Source: Streptomyces fulvorobeus
GTDB taxonomy: Bacteria; Actinomycetota; Actinomycetes; Streptomycetales; Streptomycetaceae
Assembly: GCF_013167895.1 (NCBI RefSeq)
Contig: NZ_BLWC01000001.1
Coordinates: 5,270,001-5,334,000, forward strand
Direction of reading: 5' to 3'
DNA: 64,000 nt
Positions 9,412 to 18,516 of the stretch are shown here, in pieces. Positions within the stretch are counted from its first letter, which is position 1; each line of letters begins with the position of its first letter. The notes beneath the pieces are model-generated. The model was not told the DNA's origin. It searched no databases and saw only the letters and a program-made list of their open reading frames with translations. The position numbers and the translations under genes are program-made.

Positions 9412-9432
9412 TGACAGAGGATGTCAGTGAAG
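9406..9432. promoter_or_regulatory. Perfect 11-5-11 palindrome, WYL regulator operator
   Basis: Left arm CTTCACTGACA (9406-9416), spacer GAGGA, right arm TGTCAGTGAAG (9422-9432), with no mismatch. It covers the GTG start of the WYL regulator and lies 19 bp before the divergent gene's preferred ATG. A TGTCAG/CTGACA core fits operators of this regulator class, but binding is inferred. Confidence 0.75.
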
Positions 9433-9450
9433 AGTCCGTACGGTCCAGCC

Positions 9451-9930
9451 ATGGCCTTCGCCGAGAAACACCTCTTCGTGCCGGACCCGATCGACGTCGG
9501 CGGCCGGCACATCAAGCGCTACCACGTGACCGCCGACCCGGCGGGCATCGACCGCCGGGTCGAGGAGGCGGCGTACGCCTTCCTGCCCGCACTGCTGCCC
9601 GAGCCGGACGGCACACCGCCCGCCACCTTCGTCGTCCTCCACCGGGGAGGGGACGACGGCGCCTACCTCAACGTCTACAGCTGGATGTGGGACAACGCCC
9701 TGCACTTCGCCGGCGCCGTCGCGGGGCAGCCGGCCCTCGGCTGTCCGGACCGCGACCCGACGCACTTTTGGCACCAGACCCGCGACCTGATCGGCTGCGT
9801 CTGGGAGCTGCCCCCGCTCCTGCACGAGCGCGATGCCTGGGTACGGCACGTGCTGGCGCCCGCACGCCCCGACCTCGGCGGTTATCTCGCGGACTCCATG
9901 CCCGCCGGGACGACCGGGGACCGCGGGTGA
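9451..9930 (+). CDS. Hypothetical protein divergent from WYL regulator
   Basis: A soluble protein of about 159 residues with no signal peptide and no family I can name with certainty. Notable segments are 'HIKRYHVTADPAGIDRRVEEAAYAF', seen as a conserved-looking N-terminus, and an aromatic patch 'YLNVYSWMWDNALHFAG' around residue 85. Close divergent placement and the shared palindrome suggest it is the regulated partner of the WYL protein. An upstream in-frame ATG at 9421 would put the start inside the palindrome; 9451 was chosen, with moderate confidence. Confidence 0.6.
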   Translation: MAFAEKHLFVPDPIDVGGRHIKRYHVTADPAGIDRRVEEAAYAFLPALLPEPDGTPPATFVVLHRGGDDGAYLNVYSWMWDNALHFAGAVAGQPALGCPDRDPTHFWHQTRDLIGCVWELPPLLHERDAWVRHVLAPARPDLGGYLADSMPAGTTGDRG

Positions 9931-10093
9931 GCGACGGCGCCGGAGGCGGGCGCGCGCCGCCCCGCACGCGCCGTGATCCGGCCGGTGAACGACTGTTCCC
10001 GCAGGTCGTGCCCGGCCGGTAGGGTGATCGCTCCGCGTGTGAGCCGGTGAAGTCTCCACACATCCGTCCGTTGTGGAGAACCAGGAGAACCAG

Positions 10094-11023
10094 GTGTCCG
10101 CTGTCACCGTGCCCGTCCTCGCGCCCCAGCGCCGTGCGTGGCTCACCGATCTGCCCGTGCTGGTCGTCGCCGCCGTCTGGGGTTCGAGCTATCTGGCGGC
10201 CAAGGGCATCACCACCACCCACACGGTCATCGGCGTCCTGGTCCTGCGGTTCGCGATCGTGCTGCCCGTCCTGGTGGCCGCCGGATGGCGCGGACTGCGC
10301 GCGCTGAACGCGGCGCAGTGGCGCGGCGCCGGACTGCTCGGGCTCGTACTCAGCGGCATCTTCCTGCTGGAGACGTACGGTCTCGTCCACACCTCCGCGA
10401 CCAACGCGGGGCTCATCATCAGCCTCACGATGGTCCTCACCCCGCTCGCCGAGGCCGCCGTCACGAGGATCAGGCCGCCGGGGGCCTTCCTCGCGGCGGC
10501 CGGGCTCTCGGTGGCTGGGGTGCTCCTGCTCACCCAGGGCGGCGGCTTCACGAGCCCCTCCACGGGCGATGTCCTCATGCTGCTGGCCGCCGTCGCCCGT
10601 ACCGTCCACGTCCTGCTGATGGCCCGGATGAAGTCCGTCCAGGACGCCGACGCGCTGTCGCTGACCACCGTGCAACTCGGCGGCGCGGTAGCCGTGTTCG
10701 TCCTTCTCGCCGCCCTTCCCGGTAGCGGTGCGGCACCCTGGACCGTCGCCGCGGAGTTCGGGGCCGGGGAGTGGGCCGGGCTGCTGTTCCTCTCCGTGTT
10801 CTGCACGCTCTTCGCGTTCTTCGTACAGATGTGGTCCGTACGCCGCACCTCGCCGTCCCGGGTCAGCCTGCTGCTCGGCACGGAACCCCTGTGGGCCGCC
10901 GCGGTGGGCATCTCCATCGGCGGGGATCGGCTCGGCGTCCTCGGAGTGGTGGGGGCCGGTCTCGTGCTGGCGGGTACCGCGTGGGGGCGTCGCAGCGCGG
11001 ACCGGGCCGCCGTCACTCCTTGA
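10094..11023 (+). CDS. EamA/DMT family transporter
   Basis: A 309-residue integral membrane protein with ten predicted hydrophobic segments in two EamA halves ('VVAAVWGSSYLAAKGI' at the start of the first). Members export small metabolites or drugs; the substrate is not predictable. The GTG at 10094 has AGGAG 6 bases upstream, unlike the in-frame GTG at 10073. The 3' end overlaps the convergent small membrane protein gene by 11 bp. Confidence 0.85.
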   Translation: MSAVTVPVLAPQRRAWLTDLPVLVVAAVWGSSYLAAKGITTTHTVIGVLVLRFAIVLPVLVAAGWRGLRALNAAQWRGAGLLGLVLSGIFLLETYGLVHTSATNAGLIISLTMVLTPLAEAAVTRIRPPGAFLAAAGLSVAGVLLLTQGGGFTSPSTGDVLMLLAAVARTVHVLLMARMKSVQDADALSLTTVQLGGAVAVFVLLAALPGSGAAPWTVAAEFGAGEWAGLLFLSVFCTLFAFFVQMWSVRRTSPSRVSLLLGTEPLWAAAVGISIGGDRLGVLGVVGAGLVLAGTAWGRRSADRAAVTP

Positions 11024-11216
11024 CCGCCTCGGCCGCGACCATCACCGCGACGCCCGTCACCACCAGCGCGATGTGGGCGAACGTCTGGTTCGCTTCGAGG
11101 AATTCGACCCGCCGCACGACCGCCCAGAGCCGGAACCACCCCGTCCACTCGTGCAACAGCCCGGCCACGCCCTGAACGAAGACGACAAAGCCCACCGACT
11201 CCACGAATCTCTTCAT
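11013..11216 (-). CDS. Small membrane protein
   Basis: 67 residues with two hydrophobic segments ('VGFVVFVQGVAGLLHEW' and 'HIALVVTGVAVMVAAEAV') separated by a basic loop 'RLWAVVRRVEF'. It looks like one of the small conserved streptomycete membrane proteins of unknown function. The ATG ends at 11216. It is divergent from the sensor kinase 145 bp away and convergent with the EamA gene. Confidence 0.6.
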   Translation of the reverse strand: MKRFVESVGFVVFVQGVAGLLHEWTGWFRLWAVVRRVEFLEANQTFAHIALVVTGVAVMVAAEAVKE

Positions 11217-11361
11217 GCGCCGAGCCTCGCGCGCACGCTGGCGCCCCCGCGTCGGCCACCGGTCTGCCGAGCCGCGCCGAAAGTCTTCGGCCGCGCGACT
11301 TCGGTCGCTTCCCCGCACTCGCCGGCCCTCCCCGGCCTCCCCGCTGCGTAGCTTTGCCGGC

Positions 11362-12579
11362 ATGACGCGAACGGAGTACCGATGGCTGCTGCCGTCGGCG
11401 ACGGCGGACCCCGGGCTTCCGGCCGGCCGGGACAGGCCGCGGCGCACGGTGCGGGACTGGGCGGTCGACATCACGGCCTTCCTCTGTGCCGTGGGCGTCG
11501 GCCTGCTGGCCCTCGGTACGGTCGAGGCGGACCCCACGACACCGGACGCGGCCGTCTTCGTCGACGCCCTGGCCGGCGGGGCGGCCTGCTGCGCGCTGTG
11601 GGTCCGAAGGCGGTGGCCCGTGGCGCTCGCCGTGGCCCTCACCGTCATCGGCATCGTCGAACCCGTGGCGGCCGGCTCCCTGCTGATCGCGCTGTTCAGC
11701 CTGGCCGTGCACCGGCCGTTCAAGCCGGTCGCACTCGTCGCGGCGGGCGCGCTGGCCGTCGCGCCCCTGCAACCGTGGCTGCGCCCCGACCCGGGCGTCT
11801 CGTTGATCGCCTCCACGATCATCGGCGTCCTGCTCATCCTGCTGGTCATCAGCTGGGGCATGGTCGTCCGGTCAGGGCGCCAGCTCGTCCTGACCCTCCG
11901 CGAACGCGCCCGCCGCGCCGAGGCCGAGGCCGGGCTCCGCGCGGAACAGGCCCAGCGGCTGGCCCGTGAAGCCATCGCCCGCGAGATGCACGACGTACTC
12001 GCCCACCGGCTCACGCTCCTCAGCGTCCACGCGGGCGCGCTGGAGTTCCGGCCGGACGCGCCCCCGGCCGAGGTCGCCCGGGCCGCCGGAGTCATCCGGG
12101 ACAGCGCCCACGAGGCCCTCCAGGACCTCCGCGAGATCATCGGAGTGCTGCGGGCACCCGGTGAGGGCGACGAGAGCGACCGGCCTCAGCCCACCCTCCT
12201 CTCCCTGGAGGCCCTGGTCGCCGAGTCCCGGCACGCGGGCATGAAAGTGACCCTCGGCAACCGGGTGGCCGATCCCGCCGCCGCCCCCGCCGCCCTCGGC
12301 CGCACCGTCTACCGCATCGCCCAGGAATGCCTCACCAACGCCCGCAAACACGCGCCCGGCAGCGAGGTCACCCTCATCCTGGCCGGCGGCCCCGGCGACG
12401 GGCTCACCATCGAGGCCCTGAACCCCGCCCCCGTCGAACCCTTCGAGCGGGTTCCCGGCTCGGGCCAGGGCCTCATCGGCCTCACCGAACGCGCCACCCT
12501 CGCGGGAGGCCACCTCGGCCACGGCCCGGAACCCGGCGGCGGCTTCGGCGTCCGGGCCTGGCTACCGTGGGCCGCATGA
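11362..12579 (+). CDS. NarL-class sensor histidine kinase
   Basis: About 405 residues. Five or six membrane segments fill residues 30-165. A HisKA_3 dimerisation segment follows with the phospho-accepting His near residue 210 ('REMHDVLAHRLTLLSVHAG'), then a HATPase_c domain with its N box 'IAQECLTNARKHAPGS' and G2 box 'GQGLIGLTERATL'. There is no large extracellular sensor, so it probably senses a membrane signal. The last codon overlaps the response regulator start (ATGA), so kinase and regulator are translationally coupled. Confidence 0.92.
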   Translation: MTRTEYRWLLPSATADPGLPAGRDRPRRTVRDWAVDITAFLCAVGVGLLALGTVEADPTTPDAAVFVDALAGGAACCALWVRRRWPVALAVALTVIGIVEPVAAGSLLIALFSLAVHRPFKPVALVAAGALAVAPLQPWLRPDPGVSLIASTIIGVLLILLVISWGMVVRSGRQLVLTLRERARRAEAEAGLRAEQAQRLAREAIAREMHDVLAHRLTLLSVHAGALEFRPDAPPAEVARAAGVIRDSAHEALQDLREIIGVLRAPGEGDESDRPQPTLLSLEALVAESRHAGMKVTLGNRVADPAAAPAALGRTVYRIAQECLTNARKHAPGSEVTLILAGGPGDGLTIEALNPAPVEPFERVPGSGQGLIGLTERATLAGGHLGHGPEPGGGFGVRAWLPWAA

Positions 12580-13316
12580 CTACCCCGACGCCCCCGGTGG
12601 CGCGACCGGTCCGGCTGCTCATCGTGGACGACGACCCGCTCGTACGGGCCGGGCTCACCCTGATGCTCGGCGGGGCCGACTCCATCGACATCGTGGGGGA
12701 GGGGGCGGACGGCACCGAGGTCGAAGAACTCGTCGACCGGCTGCGCCCCGACGTCGTACTCATGGACATCCGCATGCCGGTCATGGACGGGCTAACCGCC
12801 ACCGAGGCCGTACGCCGCCGGCCCGACGCCCCCGAAGTCGTCGTCCTCACCACCTTCCACGCCGATGAACAGGTGTTGCGCGCCATCCGCGCGGGGGCCG
12901 CGGGCTTCGTCCTGAAAGACACCCCGCCCACCCTGATCGTGGAGTCCGTGTGCCGTGTCGCCGCCGGAGATCCGGTCCTCTCGCCCGCCGTCACCCGGCA
13001 GCTCATGGCCCGGGCGGCGGGTGGCGCGCCGGACGACCGGGCGGGCCGCGCGGACCGCGCCCGGCAGCGGTTCGCCGGGCTGGCCGAACGCGAGCAGGCG
13101 GTGGCACTCGCGGTCGGGCGGGGCGCCTCCAACGCGGAGATCGCCGCCGCGCTCTATCTGAGCGTGGCCACGGTCAAGGCGCACGTCTCCCGCGTCCTCG
13201 CCAAGCTCGGACTCAACAACCGAGTCCAGATCGCGCTGCTGATCCACGACGCGGGGCTGCTCGACGAGGACGCGGCCGGGCCCGCGGCCCGCGCCGAACG
13301 GCCGGACCGGAGCTGA
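12576..13316 (+). CDS. NarL/LuxR-type response regulator
   Basis: 246 residues. A receiver domain holds the acidic triad in 'LIVDDDPLVRAG', the phospho-acceptor Asp64 ('VVLMDIRMPVMDG') and a Lys in 'FVLKDTPP'. A C-terminal LuxR helix-turn-helix follows (about 170-230, 'GASNAEIAAALYLSVATVKAHVS', here seen as 'NAEIAAALYLSVATVKAH'). It partners the preceding kinase. The target is unknown; the flanking EamA exporter and small membrane protein are candidates. Confidence 0.93.
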   Translation: MTTPTPPVARPVRLLIVDDDPLVRAGLTLMLGGADSIDIVGEGADGTEVEELVDRLRPDVVLMDIRMPVMDGLTATEAVRRRPDAPEVVVLTTFHADEQVLRAIRAGAAGFVLKDTPPTLIVESVCRVAAGDPVLSPAVTRQLMARAAGGAPDDRAGRADRARQRFAGLAEREQAVALAVGRGASNAEIAAALYLSVATVKAHVSRVLAKLGLNNRVQIALLIHDAGLLDEDAAGPAARAERPDRS

Positions 13317-13436
13317 GAAGGCCGCCAGTACGCCGCCCGCACGGCTCGACGCCGGTCGGGCCGGGCTGTGACGGCGTACGGGTGAGCTGATCCCGGGGCC
13401 GCCGCGCCCGCCCCGACGCGGGAGTGACGTACCCGT

Positions 13437-14438
13437 TCAGCCGCCCGGGACCTCCGCCATACCCACCGGCCGGCGCTCGCGCCGCGACCACTCGCACGCC
13501 TCCGCGATCCGCAAGGCGTGCAGCGCCTCCCGTCCGTCGCACGGGTTCGCCAGCTCACCCCGGACCACCCGCACGAAGGCGTCCAGCTCCGCCTCGTACG
13601 CCGGGGCGAACCGCTCCAGGAAGCCGGGCCACGGCTTCGGCGGGGCTCCGGGACCCTGCGGCTCCGCCGACGTGAAGGGGGTACGGTCGTCCAGGCCGAC
13701 CGCGATCTGGTCCAGCTCGCCCGCCAGCTCCATGCGCACGTCGTACCCGGCGCCGTTGCACCGGGTGGCCGTGGCCGTCACCAGCGTCCCGTCGTCCAGG
13801 GTCAGCAGCGCCGCCGCCGCGTCGACGTCTCCCGCCTCGCGGAACATCGCGGGCCCCGCGTCCGACCCCGTCGCGTACACCCACGCCACCTCACGGCCCG
13901 TCACCCACCGCACCATGTCGAAGTCGTGGACGAGGCAGTCGCGGTACAGGCCCCCTGAGAGCGGCAGGTAGGCGGCGGGCGGCGGCGCCGGGTCGGAGGT
14001 GATCGCGCGCACCGTGTGCAGCCGGCCCAGCCGCCCCTCCCGTACGGCGGCGCGGGCCGTACCGTACCCGGCGTCGAAGCGGCGCATGAAACCCAGTTGC
14101 AGGACGGTGCCCGCCGATTCGACCTCGGCCAGGGCCCGCAGGGTGCCCGGCAGGTCGACCGCGATCGGCTTCTCGCAGAAGACGGGGAGGCCGGACCGGG
14201 CGGCACGGGCGATGAGCCCGGCGTGGGACGCGGTCGCCGAGGCGATCACCACCGCGTCGACGCCGTGGGCGAGGAGTTCCTCCACCGAGGCGACGGTCGC
14301 TCCCGTACGGGCGGCTGCCAGAGCCGCGCGGGCCGGGTCGGCGTCGGCCACCACCAGGGATTCCACGGCCGGGTGGCGGCTGAGCGCCTCCGCATGGAAG
14401 GTGCCGATACGTCCCGTTCCGATAAGTCCGATGCGCAT
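13437..14438 (-). CDS. Gfo/Idh/MocA oxidoreductase, inositol 2-dehydrogenase-like
   Basis: A 333-residue NAD(P)-dependent dehydrogenase. It has the Rossmann 'MRIGLIGTGRIGTFHAEAL' at the N-terminus, the family lysine motif 'CEKPIAV' near residue 97, and 'DCLVHDFDMVRW' near residue 175, which holds the catalytic Asp/His pair. This pattern is closest to IolG-type inositol or scyllo-inositol dehydrogenases. It is divergent from a GntR regulator and a sugar ABC transporter, so it probably performs the first oxidation of the imported polyol or sugar. An in-frame ATG at 14474 is preceded by AGGA and would add 12 residues, so the start is not settled. Confidence 0.85.
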   Translation of the reverse strand: MRIGLIGTGRIGTFHAEALSRHPAVESLVVADADPARAALAAARTGATVASVEELLAHGVDAVVIASATASHAGLIARAARSGLPVFCEKPIAVDLPGTLRALAEVESAGTVLQLGFMRRFDAGYGTARAAVREGRLGRLHTVRAITSDPAPPPAAYLPLSGGLYRDCLVHDFDMVRWVTGREVAWVYATGSDAGPAMFREAGDVDAAAALLTLDDGTLVTATATRCNGAGYDVRMELAGELDQIAVGLDDRTPFTSAEPQGPGAPPKPWPGFLERFAPAYEAELDAFVRVVRGELANPCDGREALHALRIAEACEWSRRERRPVGMAEVPGG

Positions 14439-14477
14439 GGCCCCAAGGTGGCGTTCACCCTTGGACATGTCAAGCAT

Positions 14478-14489
14478 TTGTCCTGACAA
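14478..14489. promoter_or_regulatory. GntR operator copy 1
   Basis: TTGTC-CT-GACAA, a perfect inverted repeat located 40-50 bp upstream of the dehydrogenase ATG. It overlaps the possible upstream start of that gene and matches copy 2 at 14540. Confidence 0.7.
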
Positions 14490-14539
14490 TTGAACAGGGT
14501 GATCGAACGGCTCGTTCGCCCGTTCGAGACGGCATGGCT

Positions 14540-14551
14540 TTGTCAGGACAA
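14540..14551. promoter_or_regulatory. GntR operator copy 2
   Basis: TTGTC-AG-GACAA, a perfect inverted repeat 19-30 bp upstream of the GntR GTG. A TAGGCT hexamer at 14558-14563 is a plausible -10 element. It would place transcription start at the GTG (leaderless), with the operator in the core promoter. Confidence 0.7.
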
Positions 14552-14569
14552 CCGAACTAGGCTCGTTCC

Positions 14570-15328
14570 GTGCCCACACAAGGAACCGACCAGCCGCTCC
14601 CGCTGAGCGTGGACCGCACCAGCCCGGTGCCGCTCTACTTCCAGCTGGCGCAGCAGCTGGAAGCGGCTGTCGAACAGGGCCGGCTGGCCCCCGGCAGCCT
14701 CCTCGGCAACGAGATCGACCTCGCGTCCCGGCTCGGCCTCTCCCGTCCCACGGTCCGCCAGGCGATCCAGTCGCTCGTGGACAAGGGACTGATGGTCCGC
14801 CGCCGGGGCGTCGGTACGCAGGTCGTGCACAGCCAGGTGCGGCGCCCGCTGGAACTCAGCTCGCTCTACGACGACCTGGAGAAGGCCGGACAGCGCCCCG
14901 CCACCCGTGTCCTGCGCAACTCCGTCGAACCCGCCACCGCGGAGGTCGCCGCCGAGCTCGGGGTCGCCGAGGGCAGCGAGGTCCACCTCGTCGAACGCCT
15001 GCGGTCCGCCCACGGCGAACCCATGGCGCTGCTGCGCAACCACCTGCCCGCCGGGCTGCTCGGCCTCTCCACCGAAGAGCTGGAGTCGACCGGGCTGTAC
15101 CGGATGATGCGGGCGTCCGGCATCACCCTGCACAGCGCGCGGCAGTCCGTGGGGGCGCGGGCCGCCACCGCGGAGGAGGCGGCGCGGCTCGCGGAGTCCG
15201 AGGGGGCGCCGCTGCTCACCATGGGGCGCACCACGTTCGACGACACCGGGCGCGCGGTCGAGTTCGGCTCGCACGTCTACCGCGCCTCGCGCTACTCCTT
15301 CGAGTTCCAGCTGCTCGTACGCCCCTGA
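14570..15328 (+). CDS. GntR family regulator with UTRA domain (HutC-type)
   Basis: 252 residues. The N-terminal winged HTH (about 15-80) contains 'PVPLYFQLAQQLEAAVEQG' and 'SRPTVRQAIQSLVDKGLM'. The UTRA effector domain (about 95-245) begins with 'LELSSLYDDLEKAGQRP'. It senses a sugar- or polyol-derived ligand and most likely represses the divergent dehydrogenase and the downstream ABC transporter. Two copies of a TTGTC-NN-GACAA palindrome lie between it and the dehydrogenase. The GTG start has no Shine-Dalgarno, consistent with leaderless translation. Confidence 0.88.
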   Translation: MPTQGTDQPLPLSVDRTSPVPLYFQLAQQLEAAVEQGRLAPGSLLGNEIDLASRLGLSRPTVRQAIQSLVDKGLMVRRRGVGTQVVHSQVRRPLELSSLYDDLEKAGQRPATRVLRNSVEPATAEVAAELGVAEGSEVHLVERLRSAHGEPMALLRNHLPAGLLGLSTEELESTGLYRMMRASGITLHSARQSVGARAATAEEAARLAESEGAPLLTMGRTTFDDTGRAVEFGSHVYRASRYSFEFQLLVRP

Positions 15329-15524
15329 GCCGCTGTCGCCGGCTCCCCGTGCGTGAGAATGTGCGGACAGGACGTGTGACGGTGGTACCCCGGCGCCGCA
15401 CCCCCGCTCCCCTGCCGGTCGAGGCGCACACCCTCTCGGGGATACTTGGGCAGCCGGGCCGGGAGCGCGCTCCGACCGGCTCCACCAAGCAGCACAGCGA
15501 GCAGCACTGGAAGGGCACGGCGTC

Positions 15525-16535
15525 GTGGCAAGGGTTCGGACAGGGGTACGTGCGATGGGTGCCGTTCTGGCGGCGGTGCTGGGGGCGTCCCTCGTGGGAT
15601 GCAGCAGCACCGGCGGCAAGCGGGCGGAGGAGCGTGCGGCGCAGGCCGCCGAGGGGCGGTCCGCGGTGGACACACCGCGGTGGACCTTCGCCATGGTCAC
15701 CCACTCGGGCGACGGCGACACCTTCTGGGACATCGTCCAGAGCGGAGCGAAGCAGGCCGCCGTGAAGGACAACATCAACTTCCTGTACTCGCACCACGAC
15801 GAGGCGCAGCAGCAGGCCCAGCTCGTCCAGGCGGCGATCGACAAGAAGGTGGACGGGCTGATCGTCACGCTCGCCAAGCCGGACGCCATGAAGGCCGTCG
15901 TCGCCAAGGCCACCAAGGCGGGCATCCCCGTGATCACCGTCAACTCCGGCTCCGCTGAGTCCGCGGAGTTCGGCGCGCTGACCCACATCGGGCAGGACGA
16001 GTCGATCGCCGGTGAGGCGGTGGGCGACGAGCTCGACAAGCGGGGCCGCAAGAAGGCCCTCTGCATCCTGCACGAGCAGGGCAACGTGGGCCACGAACAG
16101 CGCTGCGACGGAGCGAAGAAGTCCTTCGGCGGCACGCTGCAGAACCTCTACGTCGACGGCACCAACATGCCCGACGTCCAGGCGTCCATCGAGGCGAAGC
16201 TCCAGTCCGACAAGAGCATCGACGCGGTCGTCACGCTCGGCGCCCCGTTCGCCGACGCCGCCGTGAAGGCGAAGGACAGCGCCGGCAGCAAGGCCGAGAT
16301 CGACACCTTCGACCTGAACGCCAAGGTCGCCACCGCGCTGAAGGACGGCACGCTGGGCTTCGCCGTCGACCAGCAGCCCTACCTCCAGGGGTACGAGGCC
16401 GTCGACCTGCTCTGGCTCCACCGCTACAACCGCAACGCACTCGGCGGCGGCCTGCCCGTCCTCACCGGCCCGCAGATCATCACCGCCGACGACGCGTCCG
16501 AGCTCGCCGAGTACACGAAGCGGGGAACCCGATGA
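15525..16535 (+). CDS. Sugar ABC transporter substrate-binding lipoprotein (FrcB-like)
   Basis: 336 residues with a lipoprotein signal peptide ending in 'LVGC' near residue 26. It is followed by a type-1 periplasmic binding fold of the ribose/fructose group ('WTFAMVTHSGDGDTFWDIVQ', 'DGLIVTLAKPDAM', 'GFAVDQQPYLQGYEAV'). It captures a monosaccharide or polyol outside the membrane for the permease and ATPase that follow, and overlaps the permease start by 4 bases. Confidence 0.9.
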   Translation: MARVRTGVRAMGAVLAAVLGASLVGCSSTGGKRAEERAAQAAEGRSAVDTPRWTFAMVTHSGDGDTFWDIVQSGAKQAAVKDNINFLYSHHDEAQQQAQLVQAAIDKKVDGLIVTLAKPDAMKAVVAKATKAGIPVITVNSGSAESAEFGALTHIGQDESIAGEAVGDELDKRGRKKALCILHEQGNVGHEQRCDGAKKSFGGTLQNLYVDGTNMPDVQASIEAKLQSDKSIDAVVTLGAPFADAAVKAKDSAGSKAEIDTFDLNAKVATALKDGTLGFAVDQQPYLQGYEAVDLLWLHRYNRNALGGGLPVLTGPQIITADDASELAEYTKRGTR

Positions 16536-17596
16536 CAGCGACCGGGCAACCGGCGTCACCGGCCCCCGCACCCGGCGCGCCCGACGAACGGCTGCTGCGC
16601 ACCTCGCCGCTGCGCCGCCTCCTCGGCCGCCCCGAGCTCGGCTCGGTCGTCGGCGCCGTGGCCGTCTTCCTCTTCTTCGCGGTCGTCGCCGACAGCTTCC
16701 TGCAGGCATCCAGCTTCGGCACTGTCCTCTACGCGGCCTCCACCATCGGGATCATGGCGGCGCCGGTGGCCCTGCTGATGATCGGCGGCGAGTTCGACCT
16801 CTCCGCCGGGGTGCTGGTGACCAGCTCCGCGCTGATCTCCTCGATGTTCAGCTACCAGATGACGGCCAACGTCTGGGTCGGCGTCTTCGTCTCCCTGCTG
16901 GTCACCCTGGCCTTCGGCGCCTTCAACGGCTTCATGCTCACCCGTACGAAACTGCCGAGCTTCATCATCACGCTCGGTACGTTCCTGATGCTGACCGGGC
17001 TCAACCTCGGTTTCACCAAGCTCATCAGCGGCACCGTGTCGACGAAGTCGATCGGTGACATGGAGGGCTTCGGGTCGGCCCGCAAGGTCTTCGCCTCGCA
17101 GCTGACCATCGGCGGCATGGAGCTGAAGGTCACCATCCTGTGGTGGTTCGTGCTCGTCGCGATCGCCACCTGGGTCCTGCTGCGCACCCGCTTCGGCAAC
17201 TGGATCTTCGCGGTCGGCGGCGAGGCCGAGGCCGCGCGGGCTGTCGGTGTACCGGTGATCCGCACCAAGATCGGGCTGTACCTCGGGGTGGCCTTCGCCG
17301 CCTGGGTCTCCGGACAGCACCTGCTGTTCAGCTACGACGTGGTGCAGTCGGGCGAAGGCGTCGGCAACGAGCTGACGTACATCATCGCGGCCGTCATCGG
17401 CGGCTGCCTGATCACCGGCGGCTACGGCTCCGCGATCGGCTCGGCGGTCGGGGCGTTCATCTTCGGCATGACCAGCAAGGGCATCGTGTACGCGGAGTGG
17501 AACCCCGACTGGTTCAAGTTCTTCCTCGGAGCGATGCTGCTCCTGGCCACCCTGCTCAACGCATGGGTGCGCAAGCGCGCGGAGGCGACGGCATGA
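16532..17596 (+). CDS. Sugar ABC transporter permease (FrcC/RbsC-like)
   Basis: A 354-residue polytopic protein with 8-10 hydrophobic segments. It has the conserved permease stretch 'GGEFDLSAGVLVTSSALIS' near residue 88 and 'RAVGVPVIRTK' in the cytoplasmic coupling loop near residue 235. The start overlaps the binding-protein gene and the end overlaps the ATPase gene (ATGA), so the three are a tight operon. It probably forms a homodimer in the membrane. Confidence 0.92.
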   Translation: MTATGQPASPAPAPGAPDERLLRTSPLRRLLGRPELGSVVGAVAVFLFFAVVADSFLQASSFGTVLYAASTIGIMAAPVALLMIGGEFDLSAGVLVTSSALISSMFSYQMTANVWVGVFVSLLVTLAFGAFNGFMLTRTKLPSFIITLGTFLMLTGLNLGFTKLISGTVSTKSIGDMEGFGSARKVFASQLTIGGMELKVTILWWFVLVAIATWVLLRTRFGNWIFAVGGEAEAARAVGVPVIRTKIGLYLGVAFAAWVSGQHLLFSYDVVQSGEGVGNELTYIIAAVIGGCLITGGYGSAIGSAVGAFIFGMTSKGIVYAEWNPDWFKFFLGAMLLLATLLNAWVRKRAEATA

Positions 17597-18405
17597 CCGC
17601 GACCCAGGCACTCGTCGAACTCGACGACGTCAGCAAGTTCTACGGCAACATCAAGGCGCTCGAACACGTCTCGCTGGAGGTCCACGCGGGGGAGATCACC
17701 TGCGTACTCGGTGACAACGGCGCCGGCAAGTCCACCCTCATCAAGATCATCGCGGGGCTGCACCGGCACGACGGCGGCACCTTCCTGATCGACGGCGAGG
17801 AGACCACGCTCGCCAACCCGCGCGACGCCCTGGACCAGGGCATCGCCACCGTCTACCAGGACCTCGCCGTCGTACCGCTCATGCCGGTCTGGCGGAACTT
17901 CTTCCTCGGCTCGGAGCCGACCAGGGGCGCCGGGCCGCTCAAGCGCCTCGACGTACGGCTGATGCGCGAGACGACCCGCGCGGCGCTGCTGCGGATGGGG
18001 ATCGACCTGCGCGACGTCGACCAGCCGATCGGCACGCTCTCCGGCGGCGAGCGCCAGTGCGTGGCCATCGCCCGCGCGGTCCACTTCGGCGCCAAGGTCC
18101 TCGTCCTGGACGAGCCCACGGCGGCGCTCGGCGTGAAGCAGTCCGGCGTGGTGCTGAAGTACGTCGCCGCCGCCAGGGACGCCGGTCTGGGCGTGGTCCT
18201 GATCACGCACAACCCCCACCACGCGTACCTGGTGGGTGACCGGTTCGTCCTGCTCAAGCGCGGTGTCATGTCCGGCAGCCACACCCGGGACAGCATCACG
18301 CTGGACGAGCTGACCAGGCAGATGGCGGGCGGCAGCGAACTGGAGGAGCTGAGCCACGAGCTGGAACGCGCCACCGGACCGGCACCGGGCGCGGCAGGCA
18401 GCTGA
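17593..18405 (+). CDS. Sugar ABC transporter ATP-binding protein (FrcA-like)
   Basis: A 270-residue single-domain ATPase. It has Walker A 'GDNGAGKST' near residue 38, signature 'LSGGERQ' near 150, Walker B 'VLVLDEPTAALG' near 170 and the switch His in 'VVLITHNPHH'. Most sugar importers of this class use a double-length ATPase of about 500 residues; the single-domain form is typical of the FrcBCA group. It works as a dimer under the permease. Confidence 0.92.
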   Translation: MTATQALVELDDVSKFYGNIKALEHVSLEVHAGEITCVLGDNGAGKSTLIKIIAGLHRHDGGTFLIDGEETTLANPRDALDQGIATVYQDLAVVPLMPVWRNFFLGSEPTRGAGPLKRLDVRLMRETTRAALLRMGIDLRDVDQPIGTLSGGERQCVAIARAVHFGAKVLVLDEPTAALGVKQSGVVLKYVAAARDAGLGVVLITHNPHHAYLVGDRFVLLKRGVMSGSHTRDSITLDELTRQMAGGSELEELSHELERATGPAPGAAGS

Positions 18406-18516
18406 GGACAGCACGGCCGGCGGACGGACACCGGCACGCAATGGCAGAATCGACCGGGACGGACACCGTCCGCCGCCGGCGCCACCACGCACCGGCCCCC
18501 GACCGACGCAGGGACG

